Positions 1-8,074 are shown, counted from the first letter of the stretch. The stretch is DNA of 39,124 nt from an uncultured Pelagibacteraceae bacterium (GCA_902622955.1 CACNRP010000007.1:1-39124); one strand, 5' to 3'. Notes: generated by a model from the letters alone, not told the origin. Numbers and translations: made by a program.

Positions 1-1
1 G

Positions 2-520
2 TCCGATATACATGGTGCAATAACAGGTGCGATTGCTAGTTTAAAAGGTCCTCTTCACGGTGGAGCTAATGAAGAGGTAATGCATATGATGAATAAAATT
101 AAAAAACCAGAAAATGCACTAAGATGGATCAATAGCGCTCTTAAAAACAAAGATGTAGTGATGGGATTTGGACATAGAGTTTATAAGTCAGGAGATTCTA
201 GAGTTCCAACTATGAGAAAGTACTTTGGTAAAGTAGCTAAAATTAAAAAAGATAAAAAATTTGAAAAAATTTATGACATTGTTGAAAAAGTAATGATTAA
301 GAAAAAAAATATCTATCCAAACGTAGATTATCCAACAGGACCCACATATCATTTAATGGGTTTTGAAACTGATTTTTTCACTCCTATATTTGTAATTTCC
401 AGAATTACTGGATGGTCTGCCCACATAATGGAACAACACGCTGCAAATAAATTGATTAGACCTTTAGCTAGCTATAAAGGAAATAAACACAGAAAAGTAA
501 TGCAGCTGAACCAGAGATAG
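2..520 (+). CDS. Citrate synthase / 2-methylcitrate synthase, C-terminal part (5' end outside window)
   Basis: The frame is open from base 2, well before the first ATG at 80, so this is the 3' part of a longer gene. It condenses acetyl-CoA with oxaloacetate, or propionyl-CoA with oxaloacetate in the methylcitrate cycle. Visible family motifs are LKGPLHGGAN (first catalytic His), GFGHRVYK (second His) and TGWSAHIMEQ followed by IRP near the C-terminus. The short C-terminus and the stretch DYPTGPTYHLMGF look more like short citrate/2-methylcitrate synthases (PrpC type) than the long hexameric GltA, but the N-terminal half needed to decide is missing. It converges on the methyltransferase gene with one base between the stop codons. 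The family is certain; the substrate is not. Confidence 0.88.
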   Translation, partial: SDIHGAITGAIASLKGPLHGGANEEVMHMMNKIKKPENALRWINSALKNKDVVMGFGHRVYKSGDSRVPTMRKYFGKVAKIKKDKKFEKIYDIVEKVMIKKKNIYPNVDYPTGPTYHLMGFETDFFTPIFVISRITGWSAHIMEQHAANKLIRPLASYKGNKHRKVMQLNQR

Positions 521-521
521 T

Positions 522-1151
522 TTAATTCAACTCTATTTTTGCAAACCTATTTTCACAAATTAATTCACATTTATATTTATTTTCTTTAACAAATTCATCT
601 ATCGCCTTTTTAACTCCAGGTGCTGAGCCTAAATTATAGTCATCACATAAAACAGTTCCATTTAAGTCGATTACCTCTTTACAATAGTTTAAATCATTTA
701 CCACTGTCTTGTACTCGTGTCCTCCATCAATAAAAACAAAATCTATTTTTGTCATATCAATTTTACTCAGAATTTTATTTGAATTACCTTTAATTAAATG
801 AATATTTTTTTCAAATTTTTTTAGAAAATCTTTTACTGCTTCAATGCTATATGGATCTTGTCTTTTTAAATATTTAAAATAAATATGTTTTAATGGATTA
901 TTAAACTTTGTGTTAGGAATCACTTCAGATTTATTTTCATCATTCTCCTCAAATAAATCAAGTCCTATGTATTTAAACTGGTCTTTATGAATTTGATAAA
1001 GTAATTCACAAACATTTCTGGCAGTAACACCATGGAAAACACCTATTTCTAAAAACACCTTTGGTTCTTTTTTAAAAATCTCATTCAGAAATAATTCACC
1101 ATGACCTTCTTGCTTTAAACTAGTTTTTCTAAAATATTTTTTATATTTCAA
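522..1151 (-). CDS. Class I SAM-dependent methyltransferase (Methyltransf_24-like)
   Basis: A 209-residue protein of the small-molecule/sugar methyltransferase type. The SAM-binding motif I is FLEIGVFHGVTARN (about residues 33-46), followed by the acidic YIGLDLFEE strand, and FVFIDGGHEY (about 138-147) is the DGGH motif typical of cephalosporin-hydroxylase/Methyltransf_24-like enzymes. The substrate cannot be read from sequence; surface polysaccharide or a small molecule is plausible. It lies 7 bases downstream of the small lipoprotein gene and is probably the last gene of the nrdA-nrdB transcript, a link more likely due to packing than function. There is no signal peptide, so it should be cytoplasmic. 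Confidence 0.75.
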   Translation of the reverse strand: MKYKKYFRKTSLKQEGHGELFLNEIFKKEPKVFLEIGVFHGVTARNVCELLYQIHKDQFKYIGLDLFEENDENKSEVIPNTKFNNPLKHIYFKYLKRQDPYSIEAVKDFLKKFEKNIHLIKGNSNKILSKIDMTKIDFVFIDGGHEYKTVVNDLNYCKEVIDLNGTVLCDDYNLGSAPGVKKAIDEFVKENKYKCELICENRFAKIELN

Positions 1152-1158
1152 TTTGAAA

Positions 1159-1335
1159 TCAGTCTAAGTCAAGGTCACCACAAGTAACTTTAGTGAATAT
1201 ACATGTTGAATAATGGTAAGTTGTTTTAACATCTTTAACAACTCCAAGCGCAGTTCCTTCTATACTCCCAGTAACTGTATTACAACTTGATAAAGTAAAA
1301 ATAAAAAAAAAATAAATTATTTTTTTTTTCAACAT
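1159..1335 (-). CDS. Small lipoprotein (58 aa), nrd operon
   Basis: A short ORF that I translated from the reverse strand. It starts with ATG at 1335, six bases after the nrdB stop, and ends with TGA at 1159. The protein begins MLKKK, has a hydrophobic stretch (about residues 6-16, IIYFFFIFTLS), and then a lipobox LSSC with the lipidated Cys at position 18. The mature part is about 41 residues with two more Cys (45 and 52) and an acidic DLDLD end. This is a textbook lipoprotein signal, resembling entericidin-type small lipoproteins of alphaproteobacteria in layout. Function unknown. Its start and stop fit tightly between nrdB and the methyltransferase gene, which supports it being real. Confidence 0.72.
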   Translation of the reverse strand: MLKKKIIYFFFIFTLSSCNTVTGSIEGTALGVVKDVKTTYHYSTCIFTKVTCGDLDLD

Positions 1336-1341
1336 TTATTT

Positions 1342-2373
1342 TTAACTAAATGCTTCCGCCCAAGTTCCTTGGGTTGATGCTTTAGAATATTCTGTTGCAC
1401 GACCTTCAAAAAAGTTCATATGCTCAACAGCATTAAGCATTGTATCTAACCAGGTTAAAGGATTTTTATCAATATCATAAATTGGCTCCAATCCTAATTG
1501 AACTAGTCTTCGATTGCCAATAAATCTTATATAATCCTTAACTTCTTTTGCTGTTAAGCCTTCCATTGGACCCATTTCAAATGCTAAATCAATAAAAGCA
1601 TCTTCGTGTTCAATGATAGTTCTACAAGCTTCATAAAGTTCTTTTTTAAGTTTTGGAGTCCAAATTTCTGGATTTTCTTTTATGAATTCTTTAAAAATTC
1701 TAATCATTGAATTACAATGAAGAGTTTCGTCTCTTACAGACCATGTAACGATCTGACCCATTCCTTTCATTTTATTATGTCTTGGAAAATTTAATAAAAT
1801 CGCAAAACTCGCAAACAATTGCAGCCCTTCAGTGAAAGCACTAAATACAGCTACAGTTTTTGCAATATCTTCTTTTGAATTTACATTAAAGTCCTGCATA
1901 TAATCATATTTATCTTTCATTTCTTTATATTTCATGAAAGCTGAATATTCTGATTCTGGCATACCAATAGTATCTAAAAGATGAGAATAAGCTGCTACAT
2001 GAACTGTCTCCATAGCTGCAAAAGCTGTCATCATCATTAAAACTTCTGTTGGTTTAAAAACTGTTGTGTAATGTCTTAAATAACAATTATTAACCTCTAC
2101 ATCAGCCTGGGTAAAAAATCTAAAAATTTGAGTTAATAAATTTTTTTCAGGACCAGATAAATTTTTTTGCCAATCTCTAACGTCATCACCAAGTGGAACT
2201 TCTTCAGGCAACCAATGAATTCTTTGTTGAGTCAGCCAAGCATCGTAACACCACGGATATCTAAATGGTTTGTAGACAGGATTTTCTACTAATAGCCCCA
2301 TTTTATTTGGTTGAATAATTTCCTTTTTTTCAGTTTGTATGATTTCTGAATTTACTTTCTCTGCTACTGACAT
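1342..2373 (-). CDS. nrdB: Ribonucleoside-diphosphate reductase beta subunit (class I, R2)
   Basis: Carries the di-iron centre and tyrosyl radical that start reduction of ribonucleotides in the alpha subunit. Iron ligands and radical site are visible (numbering from the ATG at 2373): Asp91 in QADVEV, Glu122 and His125 in METVHVAAYSH with Tyr129 as the radical Tyr, Glu182 in FTEG, and Glu216/His219 in RDETLH. The C-terminus, which docks to NrdA, ends TWAEAFS. An in-frame GTG at 2382 would add three residues, but a strong Shine-Dalgarno GAGGAG (2382-2387) lies 8 bases before the ATG at 2373 and overlaps that GTG, so ATG 2373 is chosen. It overlaps the nrdA end by 10 bases, so translation is coupled. 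Confidence 0.96.
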   Translation of the reverse strand: MSVAEKVNSEIIQTEKKEIIQPNKMGLLVENPVYKPFRYPWCYDAWLTQQRIHWLPEEVPLGDDVRDWQKNLSGPEKNLLTQIFRFFTQADVEVNNCYLRHYTTVFKPTEVLMMMTAFAAMETVHVAAYSHLLDTIGMPESEYSAFMKYKEMKDKYDYMQDFNVNSKEDIAKTVAVFSAFTEGLQLFASFAILLNFPRHNKMKGMGQIVTWSVRDETLHCNSMIRIFKEFIKENPEIWTPKLKKELYEACRTIIEHEDAFIDLAFEMGPMEGLTAKEVKDYIRFIGNRRLVQLGLEPIYDIDKNPLTWLDTMLNAVEHMNFFEGRATEYSKASTQGTWAEAFS

Positions 2374-4301
2374 GATAGACACTCCTCGTATTCTGGTTCT
2401 TCAGTTTTGGTTGATTTATTTTTATAAACATTAGCCATAATATCTGTTGATTTTGCATCATTGATATTTTCAGCTCTTTGAATTGATTTTGATCTACAGT
2501 AATAAAGGCTTTTTAAGCCTTTCTTCCAAGCATCAAAATGAATCTTATGTAACTCTTTTTTATGAACATCTGCCGGTAAAAATAAATTTACTGATTGAGC
2601 TTGTGAAATATAAGGTGTTCTGTCACCACTAAGTTCTATTATCCAATTTTGGTTAAGCTCAAATGCTGTTTTAAAGACATCCTTTTCTAAATCAGTTAAA
2701 AAATCTAAATGACTAACAGATCCTTGATTAGTAGTGATTGTGGACCATGTTTCGTCGTCATTTTTACCATGACTTTGTAATATTTCCTCTAAATATCTAT
2801 TTCTAACATTAAATGAACCAGATAAAGTCTTGTGTGTATAACTATTTGCTGCAATTGGCTCTACTCCTGGAGATGCTCCACCACAAATAATTGAAATAGA
2901 AGCGGTTGGAGCTATTGCAGTTTTATTAGAAAATCTTTCTTTGTAACCATAATCTGCAGCATCCGGACAAGCACCTCTTTCTTCAGCTAATTCTTTAGAC
3001 GCTTGATTAACTTTTTCATCAATGTTTTTAAAAATTTTTTTATTCCATGATTTAGCCATTACTGACTCGAGTGGAATTCTATTTTTTTGTAAAAAAGAAT
3101 GAAAACCCATAACACCTAAACCAACACTTCTTTCTCTTTGTGCAGAATATTTTGCATCTTTAAATTGATCAGGGGCTTTATTAATAAAATCTGATAAAAC
3201 ATTATCCAAAAATCTCATCACATCATTAATCATATCTGGATCATCTTTCCACTCATCATATTTTTCTAAATTTAAAGAGGACAAACAGCATACGGCTGTT
3301 CTATCTCTTCCGTCTTTATCTATTCCTGTTGGCAAAGTTATTTCACTACACAAATTAGAAGTTTTAACTGTAAGATTTGCTAGCTTATGGTGTTGCGGAA
3401 TTTGTCTATTAACAGTATCAATATAAATAATATATGGTTCACCCGTTTCAATTCTTGCAGTTAATAATCTAATCCATAAATTTCTTGCTGAAATAGTTTG
3501 TTGAACAGTTCCGTCAGCAGGACTTTTTAATGCCCACTGTTCATCTGTTTCTACAGCCCTCATAAAAGCATCTGAAACTAAGACACCATGATGTAGATTT
3601 AATGCTTTTCTGTTCGGATCTCCTCCTGTTGGTCTTCTCATTTCTATAAATTCTTCAATCTCTGGATGATCAATAGGAAGATAGCAAGCTGCAGAACCTC
3701 TTCTTAATGAACCTTGACTGATTGCCATTGTTAGTGAGTCCATAACTTTAATAAATGGAATTATACCTGAGGTTTTTCCAACTTTTCCAATTTTTTCTCC
3801 AATAGATCTTAAGTTACCCCAGTAACTTCCAATACCACCACCTTTTGCAGCAAGCCAAACATTCTCGCTCCAAAGATCTAAAATTCCACCAAGACTATCT
3901 GATGCTTCATTTAAAAAACATGAAATTGGTAAACCTCTTTTAGTTCCACCATTAGATAGTACTGGTGTAGCCGGCATAAACCAAAGGTTACTAATATAGT
4001 TATAAATTCTTTGTGCATGTAAGTTATCATCAGAATATGTGCTAGCTACTCTAGCGAATAAATCTTGAAAAGATTCGTTTGGACCAAGGTATCTATCTTT
4101 TAAGGTTGCCTTGCCGAAATCTGTAAGTTTCGAATCTTTAGAACGATCAATTTTAATTATGATACCTTTGTCATTTTGAAAAAGCTCTGTCTCATTGTTT
4201 AATGAGAAAAGATCAGGTCTATTACCTTTTGAAACTTCTTTAATTTCAGGACTATATTCAGAGACAGCTTGTTTGAGTGCTTGCGAAAGAATCTTGTTCA
4301 T
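2364..4301 (-). CDS. nrdA: Ribonucleoside-diphosphate reductase alpha subunit (class I, R1), no ATP-cone
   Basis: The catalytic subunit, converting ribonucleoside diphosphates to deoxyribonucleotides. Active-site cysteines are visible: Cys128 in LPISCF and Cys338/339 in AVCCLSS (the redox pair), Cys318 in NLCSEI (the thiyl-radical Cys with its neighbouring Asn and Glu), and the C-terminal shuttle pair in ECLSCQ. At 645 residues it is about 115 shorter than E. coli NrdA; Cys128 corresponds to E. coli Cys225, so about 97 residues are missing from the N-terminus, the size of the ATP-cone. The overall-activity switch by dATP is therefore probably absent. No Shine-Dalgarno precedes the ATG. First gene of the nrdA-nrdB-lipoprotein-methyltransferase run. 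Confidence 0.97.
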   Translation of the reverse strand: MNKILSQALKQAVSEYSPEIKEVSKGNRPDLFSLNNETELFQNDKGIIIKIDRSKDSKLTDFGKATLKDRYLGPNESFQDLFARVASTYSDDNLHAQRIYNYISNLWFMPATPVLSNGGTKRGLPISCFLNEASDSLGGILDLWSENVWLAAKGGGIGSYWGNLRSIGEKIGKVGKTSGIIPFIKVMDSLTMAISQGSLRRGSAACYLPIDHPEIEEFIEMRRPTGGDPNRKALNLHHGVLVSDAFMRAVETDEQWALKSPADGTVQQTISARNLWIRLLTARIETGEPYIIYIDTVNRQIPQHHKLANLTVKTSNLCSEITLPTGIDKDGRDRTAVCCLSSLNLEKYDEWKDDPDMINDVMRFLDNVLSDFINKAPDQFKDAKYSAQRERSVGLGVMGFHSFLQKNRIPLESVMAKSWNKKIFKNIDEKVNQASKELAEERGACPDAADYGYKERFSNKTAIAPTASISIICGGASPGVEPIAANSYTHKTLSGSFNVRNRYLEEILQSHGKNDDETWSTITTNQGSVSHLDFLTDLEKDVFKTAFELNQNWIIELSGDRTPYISQAQSVNLFLPADVHKKELHKIHFDAWKKGLKSLYYCRSKSIQRAENINDAKSTDIMANVYKNKSTKTEEPEYEECLSCQ

Positions 4302-4333
4302 AAATTTATTATATTTTGTTATTAATACGAAAA

Positions 4334-4349
4334 CAACTATATGTTGTAG
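4334..4349 (-). promoter_or_regulatory. NrdR-box-like operator 1
   Basis: The core CTATATGTTG (4337-4346) matches the core of the NrdR consensus (CwAtATaTwG) at 9 of 10 positions. It lies 33 bases upstream of nrdA, just downstream of the presumed transcription start. A second box is exactly 31 bases away, the phasing typical of NrdR box pairs. NrdR represses ribonucleotide reductase genes when dATP/ATP is high. Confidence 0.65.
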
Positions 4350-4361
4350 GCGCTTAAAGTA

Positions 4362-4367
4362 ATTATA
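4362..4367 (-). promoter_or_regulatory. Probable -10 element of the nrdA promoter
   Basis: A perfect TATAAT on the minus strand, about 60 bases upstream of the nrdA ATG. The matching -35 is poor (TTGTAC or TATTGT further upstream). It sits at the edge of NrdR box 2. The region between nrdA and the phosphomutase gene (4302-4479) also holds TATAAT on the plus strand (4371-4376), which could serve the divergent gene. Confidence 0.45.
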
Positions 4368-4380
4368 CTATATAATCTTT
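4365..4380 (-). promoter_or_regulatory. NrdR-box-like operator 2
   Basis: Sequence ATACTATATAATCTTT matches 12 of 16 positions of the NrdR consensus (acaCwAtATaTwGtgt), and its core CTATATAATC (4368-4377) matches 8 of 10. It overlaps a TATAAT (-10) on the minus strand at 4362-4367, so binding would block RNA polymerase at the nrdA promoter. The core-to-core distance to box 1 is 31 bases. Confidence 0.6.
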
Positions 4381-4479
4381 TGTACAATAGAACATTTATA
4401 GAACGCGACAATATGATATGCAATAAAAAAATAATTTTTTTTTCAAGAAATTAACAAAAAAAGAGTAAGAAAATAGGTA

Positions 4480-5934
4480 ATGAATCAAAACATAAAAATA
4501 GATCCATATGGTTTTAGAGAATATGACGCCCGTTGGTTGTATGAAAAAGATATAAATTTAGCTGGTATAGAGAATCTTGGAAAAGGATTTGGAACACAAG
4601 TAAAAATATATACCAAAAAAAATAACCCAAGAATCATAGTAGGCCATGATTATCGTTCTTATAGTGATGAAATAAAAACAGCACTTAAAAAAGGATTAAT
4701 ATCTACAGGATGCAATATAGAAGATATTGGTCTGTCGTTATCTCCAATGGTTTATTTTGCACAATTTAATTTAGATGCAGATGCAGTTGCTATGGTTACA
4801 GCAAGCCATAATGAAAATGGTTGGACTGGTGTGAAAATGGGTATCAAAAAAGGACTAACTCATGCACCTGAAGAAATGAGGGAATTAAAAGAAATTACCT
4901 TGAATGAAAAATTTATAAACGGTGAAGGTAATGAAAAACAAATAAAAGATTTTGATAAAATTTATAAGGATGACTTAATTAATAAAAATAAAATTAAGAA
5001 AAAAATAAAAGCTGTGGTAGCTTGTGGGAATGGAACAGCAAGCGTTTTTGCACCAGAAATTTTAAGAGGTATCGGATGTGAAGTAATAGAGTTGGATTGC
5101 AACCTAGATTGGAATTTTCCTAAATACAATCCAAACCCTGAGGATCTAGAAATGCTTCATGAAATAGCTAGAGCAGTTGAAGTAAACAATGCTGATATAG
5201 GTTTTGGTTTTGATGGTGATGGAGATAGAGTTGGTGTAATTGATAATAAAGGTAATGAAATATTTTCAGATAAAATTGGTCTTCTAATTGCTAGAAATTT
5301 ATCAAGCAAACATAAAAATTCAAAGTTTATAGTTGATGTAAAGTCAACAGGTCTATATTCGAAAGATAAGATTTTATTAGAAAATAATTGTGAAACTATT
5401 TATTGGAAAACAGGTCATTCTCATATTAAACGAAAAGTTAACACTGAAAAAGCTTTAGCTGGATTTGAAAAAAGTGGACATTTTTTCTTCAATCAGCCAT
5501 TAGGTTTTGGGTATGATGACGGTATCAATTCAGCAATTCAAGTATGTCACTTACTAGATAATCAAAATAGAAAAATAAGTGAAATTATTAGTGAATTACC
5601 TAATACATTTCAAACACCGACAATGGCACCATTCTGTAAAGATGAAGAGAAGTATATTGTTGTTGAAGAGCTAGTTAAACAAATTAAAAATTTAAAAGAA
5701 AACGAGACTGAAATAGATGGCCAAGTTATTAATGATATTTTAACTGTTAATGGAATTAGATTTTCATTTGAGGATGGTTCGTGGGGACTTATAAGAGCTT
5801 CTTCAAACAAACCATCTTTGGTTATTGTTACTGAAAGCCCAACATCTGATGAAAGAAAGAAAAAAATCTTTGATTTTATTGACGATTTGTTACAAAAAAC
5901 AGGTAAAGTCGGTGAATATGATCAAAAAATTTAA
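4480..5934 (+). CDS. Phosphomannomutase / phosphoglucomutase
   Basis: A 484-residue alpha-D-phosphohexomutase that interconverts hexose-1- and -6-phosphates for nucleotide-sugar and envelope polysaccharide synthesis. The phosphoserine loop is TASHNENG with Ser109, the Mg-binding loop is DGDGDR (Asp245, 247, 249), and the sugar-binding loop is FEKSGH. A C-terminal domain with the phosphate-binding stretch RASSNKPS closes the four-domain fold. The length fits AlgC/ManB-type enzymes (about 450-480). Which sugar is preferred cannot be told. It is divergent from nrdA across a 178-base spacer and converges on the charged coiled-coil gene with a 4-base overlap. Confidence 0.93.
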   Translation: MNQNIKIDPYGFREYDARWLYEKDINLAGIENLGKGFGTQVKIYTKKNNPRIIVGHDYRSYSDEIKTALKKGLISTGCNIEDIGLSLSPMVYFAQFNLDADAVAMVTASHNENGWTGVKMGIKKGLTHAPEEMRELKEITLNEKFINGEGNEKQIKDFDKIYKDDLINKNKIKKKIKAVVACGNGTASVFAPEILRGIGCEVIELDCNLDWNFPKYNPNPEDLEMLHEIARAVEVNNADIGFGFDGDGDRVGVIDNKGNEIFSDKIGLLIARNLSSKHKNSKFIVDVKSTGLYSKDKILLENNCETIYWKTGHSHIKRKVNTEKALAGFEKSGHFFFNQPLGFGYDDGINSAIQVCHLLDNQNRKISEIISELPNTFQTPTMAPFCKDEEKYIVVEELVKQIKNLKENETEIDGQVINDILTVNGIRFSFEDGSWGLIRASSNKPSLVIVTESPTSDERKKKIFDFIDDLLQKTGKVGEYDQKI

Positions 5935-7034
5935 TTTTTTAAATTATCTTCATCAGATTTATTTTCTAAATTTTCTTCGTTAGTTTTAGTTTCTAAATTA
6001 TCACTGTTCTGATTATTCTCTTGATCAGAAACTTCATCACTATAAAATTTTTTTACTAGCTCCTCTTCTTTTATTCGTTGCTCTTCATCAAATTTTTTCT
6101 CCCATTCTTTCATTCGTCTATTTTCCTCTTCAATTCTTTCTTTTTGAGCTATTTCAGCTAATCGGATTCTTTCGTTTTCTTCTTCAATTCTTTTTTGTCT
6201 TTCCTCTTCTATTTTTAATTCTTTTTCTCTTTGACGTCTTTCATTTTCGTTATTTATTCTCTCGCGTTCTGCTTCTTTAAGTTCTTTTTCTTTAATTCTT
6301 AATTCCTCTTCCTTTGCTCTTTGCTCAGCCTCCTCTTTTAAAATTTGTCTTTGAATTTCCTGCTGTCTTTCTGTTTCTAAGTCTCTTAATCTTTCTTCCA
6401 TTTCTTTAAGTTTTTCTTGCTCATATTTCAGCTTTCTAGCTGCTTCTCTTAATCTTTGTTCTTCCTCAAGTCTATTTTTCCTTTCAATTTCTTTTAATCT
6501 TATTTTTTCTTGTCTTTCCTTTTCTTTTTCTTCTCTTCTCTTTTGAGCTTCTAATTCTTTATTTCTTAACTCTTCTTCTTTAATTTTAATATTTTCTTCT
6601 CTAATTCTTTGTCTCTCTAACATTTTTAACCTTAAATCTTCTTGTTTAAGTTTTCTTGCTTCCTCTCTAAGTTTTCTAGTTTCTTCGTCTTTAATTTTTT
6701 TCTGTTCTATTTTAATCCTTTGAGATTCTATTTTTAGTCTTTTTTCTTCATTCTTTTTTTCTTGCTTTTCATTTTCAATGATTAATTTTTTTTGAAAAAG
6801 AAGTTTCTTTCTCTCTTCTTTCAGTTCATCTTGTTTAGCTTTTTTTGCTAATTTTTTTTCTAAAATTAATTCCTTTTTTTTTTCTTTTTCTAGTTGTTTT
6901 TGTAATGCTAGATCTTTTTTAACTTTGTTTTTTTTAAAATCATTTAAAAGCGAGGAAAACTTATTTTTAGTTTTATCTAAAGGATCAAATATATTTTTTT
7001 TAATTTTTTTATTTATGTCTTTTATTGAGACCAT
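5931..7034 (-). CDS. Long charged-helix / coiled-coil protein, unknown function
   Basis: A 367-residue protein made almost entirely of Lys, Arg, Glu, Leu and Ile. From about residue 45 to 335 it is one continuous run of E/K/R blocks such as REEARKLK, KEEELRNKE and REKELKIEEE, with few prolines or glycines. This is the pattern of a long coiled coil or a free-standing single alpha-helix stabilised by i to i+4 salt bridges. The last 30 residues are Asn/Asp/Glu-rich and probably disordered. No signal peptide or membrane segment is visible, so unlike TolA it is not anchored by an obvious N-terminal helix. Database matches to such sequence are mostly compositional, so no function is assigned. Its 3' end overlaps the phosphomutase gene by 4 bases. 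Confidence 0.8.
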   Translation of the reverse strand: MVSIKDINKKIKKNIFDPLDKTKNKFSSLLNDFKKNKVKKDLALQKQLEKEKKKELILEKKLAKKAKQDELKEERKKLLFQKKLIIENEKQEKKNEEKRLKIESQRIKIEQKKIKDEETRKLREEARKLKQEDLRLKMLERQRIREENIKIKEEELRNKELEAQKRREEKEKERQEKIRLKEIERKNRLEEEQRLREAARKLKYEQEKLKEMEERLRDLETERQQEIQRQILKEEAEQRAKEEELRIKEKELKEAERERINNENERRQREKELKIEEERQKRIEEENERIRLAEIAQKERIEEENRRMKEWEKKFDEEQRIKEEELVKKFYSDEVSDQENNQNSDNLETKTNEENLENKSDEDNLKN

Positions 7035-7068
7035 GCTTTAAAGTATCAATTAGGATTTTAATTCTAAA

Positions 7069-7243
7069 TATAATGTGTGGCTAAATTGAGTTTTTTGAAA
7101 ATAGTAAATACAACTATCAATTGTTAGTATTAAATTAGTTAATAAAATTCATTTACAACTATAAAGTGTTAATGAAATTTAAGAGAATCAACTAATTTGA
7201 ATTGTGAGGTGATGGAGGGAGACTGAAGTCACCTCTTTTTTTT
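7069..7243 (+). ncRNA. Candidate structured small RNA with intrinsic terminator
   Basis: The 214-base gap between the coiled-coil gene and the TSUP permease gene (both minus strand) has plus-strand signals. There is a TATAAT at 7069-7074, then a potential long imperfect hairpin: 7132-7140 (AAATTAGTT) pairs with 7190-7198, and inside it 7148-7153 (TTCATT) pairs with 7171-7176. It ends with GAGGTGA/TCACCTC (7206-7212 with 7229-7235) and eight T. No protein-coding gene lies upstream on this strand for the terminator to serve, so an RNA of about 160 bases is the simplest reading. It resembles no RNA family that I can name. Confidence 0.42.
7206..7243 (+). terminator. Rho-independent terminator
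   Basis: A 7-bp stem GAGGTGA/TCACCTC (7206-7212 and 7229-7235) with a 16-base loop, followed by eight T on the plus strand. It is directional: on the minus strand the stem is not followed by a T run. It would end the candidate small RNA just before the convergent 3' end of the TSUP permease gene at 7249. Confidence 0.7.
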
Positions 7244-7248
7244 ACTTT

Positions 7249-8034
7249 TTATAATTTTAAATATTCGTAAAAAAATTTAATCGAAACCGCTAAAAGAAAA
7301 ATTCCAAAAAATTTACTAATTTTATTTTTATCAATACTGTGTACTGTTTTAGCTCCAATTCTTGCCATAAAAGTTGTAATTGGTATAAAAATTAGAAAAG
7401 CAGGGATATTTATAAAACCAATACTTAGTGGAAGACTTGAATTTAAATAATTTCCTGTAATTAAAAAACCTATTGCTCCAAATAAAGCGATTAAAAAACC
7501 TATAGCTGCTGCACTTCCTATTGCTTTATTTATTGAATAACCAAAAAACTTAAGGATAGGAACATTCATTACGGCTCCTCCTATACCCATAGGAGCAGAT
7601 ATAAACCCAACAAGGAAACCAAGAATTACTTTTAGATGTAATTTCATTTTAACAATTATGTTTTGTTCCTTCTCTTTTATTAAAAGTAAGTAAATTCCTA
7701 AAAATAAGATCATTATGGAAAAAAATAAAACCAAGGATTTTGTTTTTAATGAAGCTGCAAAAATAGTACCAATAACAACACCTAGGATAACAAATAAGCC
7801 GTAGTTTTTAACTATATCAAAATCAACTGCTTTAAATTTATGATGTGTTAAAACTGAAACAGTAGATGTCGGTATTATAATTGCAAAAGAAGTTCCTACT
7901 GCAAGGTGCATAACATATTGAGGATCAATTTCTAAAGAACCAAAAATAAAATATAAAAAAGGAACAGTTATCAATCCTCCACCTATACCAAATAATCCAG
8001 CCACAAAACCTACTGGAATAGCCGTTAAAGCCAT
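7249..8034 (-). CDS. TSUP family (TauE/SafE) anion permease
   Basis: A 261-residue inner-membrane protein with about eight hydrophobic segments and the internal repeat of the TauE/SafE family. The glycine-rich motif GLFGIGGGLITVP opens the first half, and GFISAPMGIGGAVMNVP the second. Family members export sulfite, sulfoacetate or other small organosulfur/organic anions. The ATG at 8034 is the only standard start; the frame is open upstream to a stop at 8089 with no ATG, GTG or TTG, so a start at a rare codon (ATT/ATA near 8043-8070), giving a fuller first helix, cannot be excluded. It follows dusA by about 40 bases. Confidence 0.88.
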   Translation of the reverse strand: MALTAIPVGFVAGLFGIGGGLITVPFLYFIFGSLEIDPQYVMHLAVGTSFAIIIPTSTVSVLTHHKFKAVDFDIVKNYGLFVILGVVIGTIFAASLKTKSLVLFFSIMILFLGIYLLLIKEKEQNIIVKMKLHLKVILGFLVGFISAPMGIGGAVMNVPILKFFGYSINKAIGSAAAIGFLIALFGAIGFLITGNYLNSSLPLSIGFINIPAFLIFIPITTFMARIGAKTVHSIDKNKISKFFGIFLLAVSIKFFYEYLKL

Positions 8035-8074
8035 TAATAAAATAATATAACTGTATTCATTTGTTAATATTGAA

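Noticed and set aside
2374-2382. GTG start for nrdB at 2382
   Set aside because: It overlaps the GAGGAG Shine-Dalgarno, which is ideally placed for the ATG at 2373.
5981-6905. Apparent repetitive array, first thought of as tandem repeat or CRISPR-like
   Set aside because: The repetition comes from E/K/R codons of the charged-helix protein; unit lengths vary and there are no conserved repeats with unique spacers.
7035-7248. Riboswitch in the leader of the charged-helix gene (minus strand)
   Set aside because: No known riboswitch core was recognised, and the terminator works only on the plus strand, so a plus-strand RNA explains the structure better.
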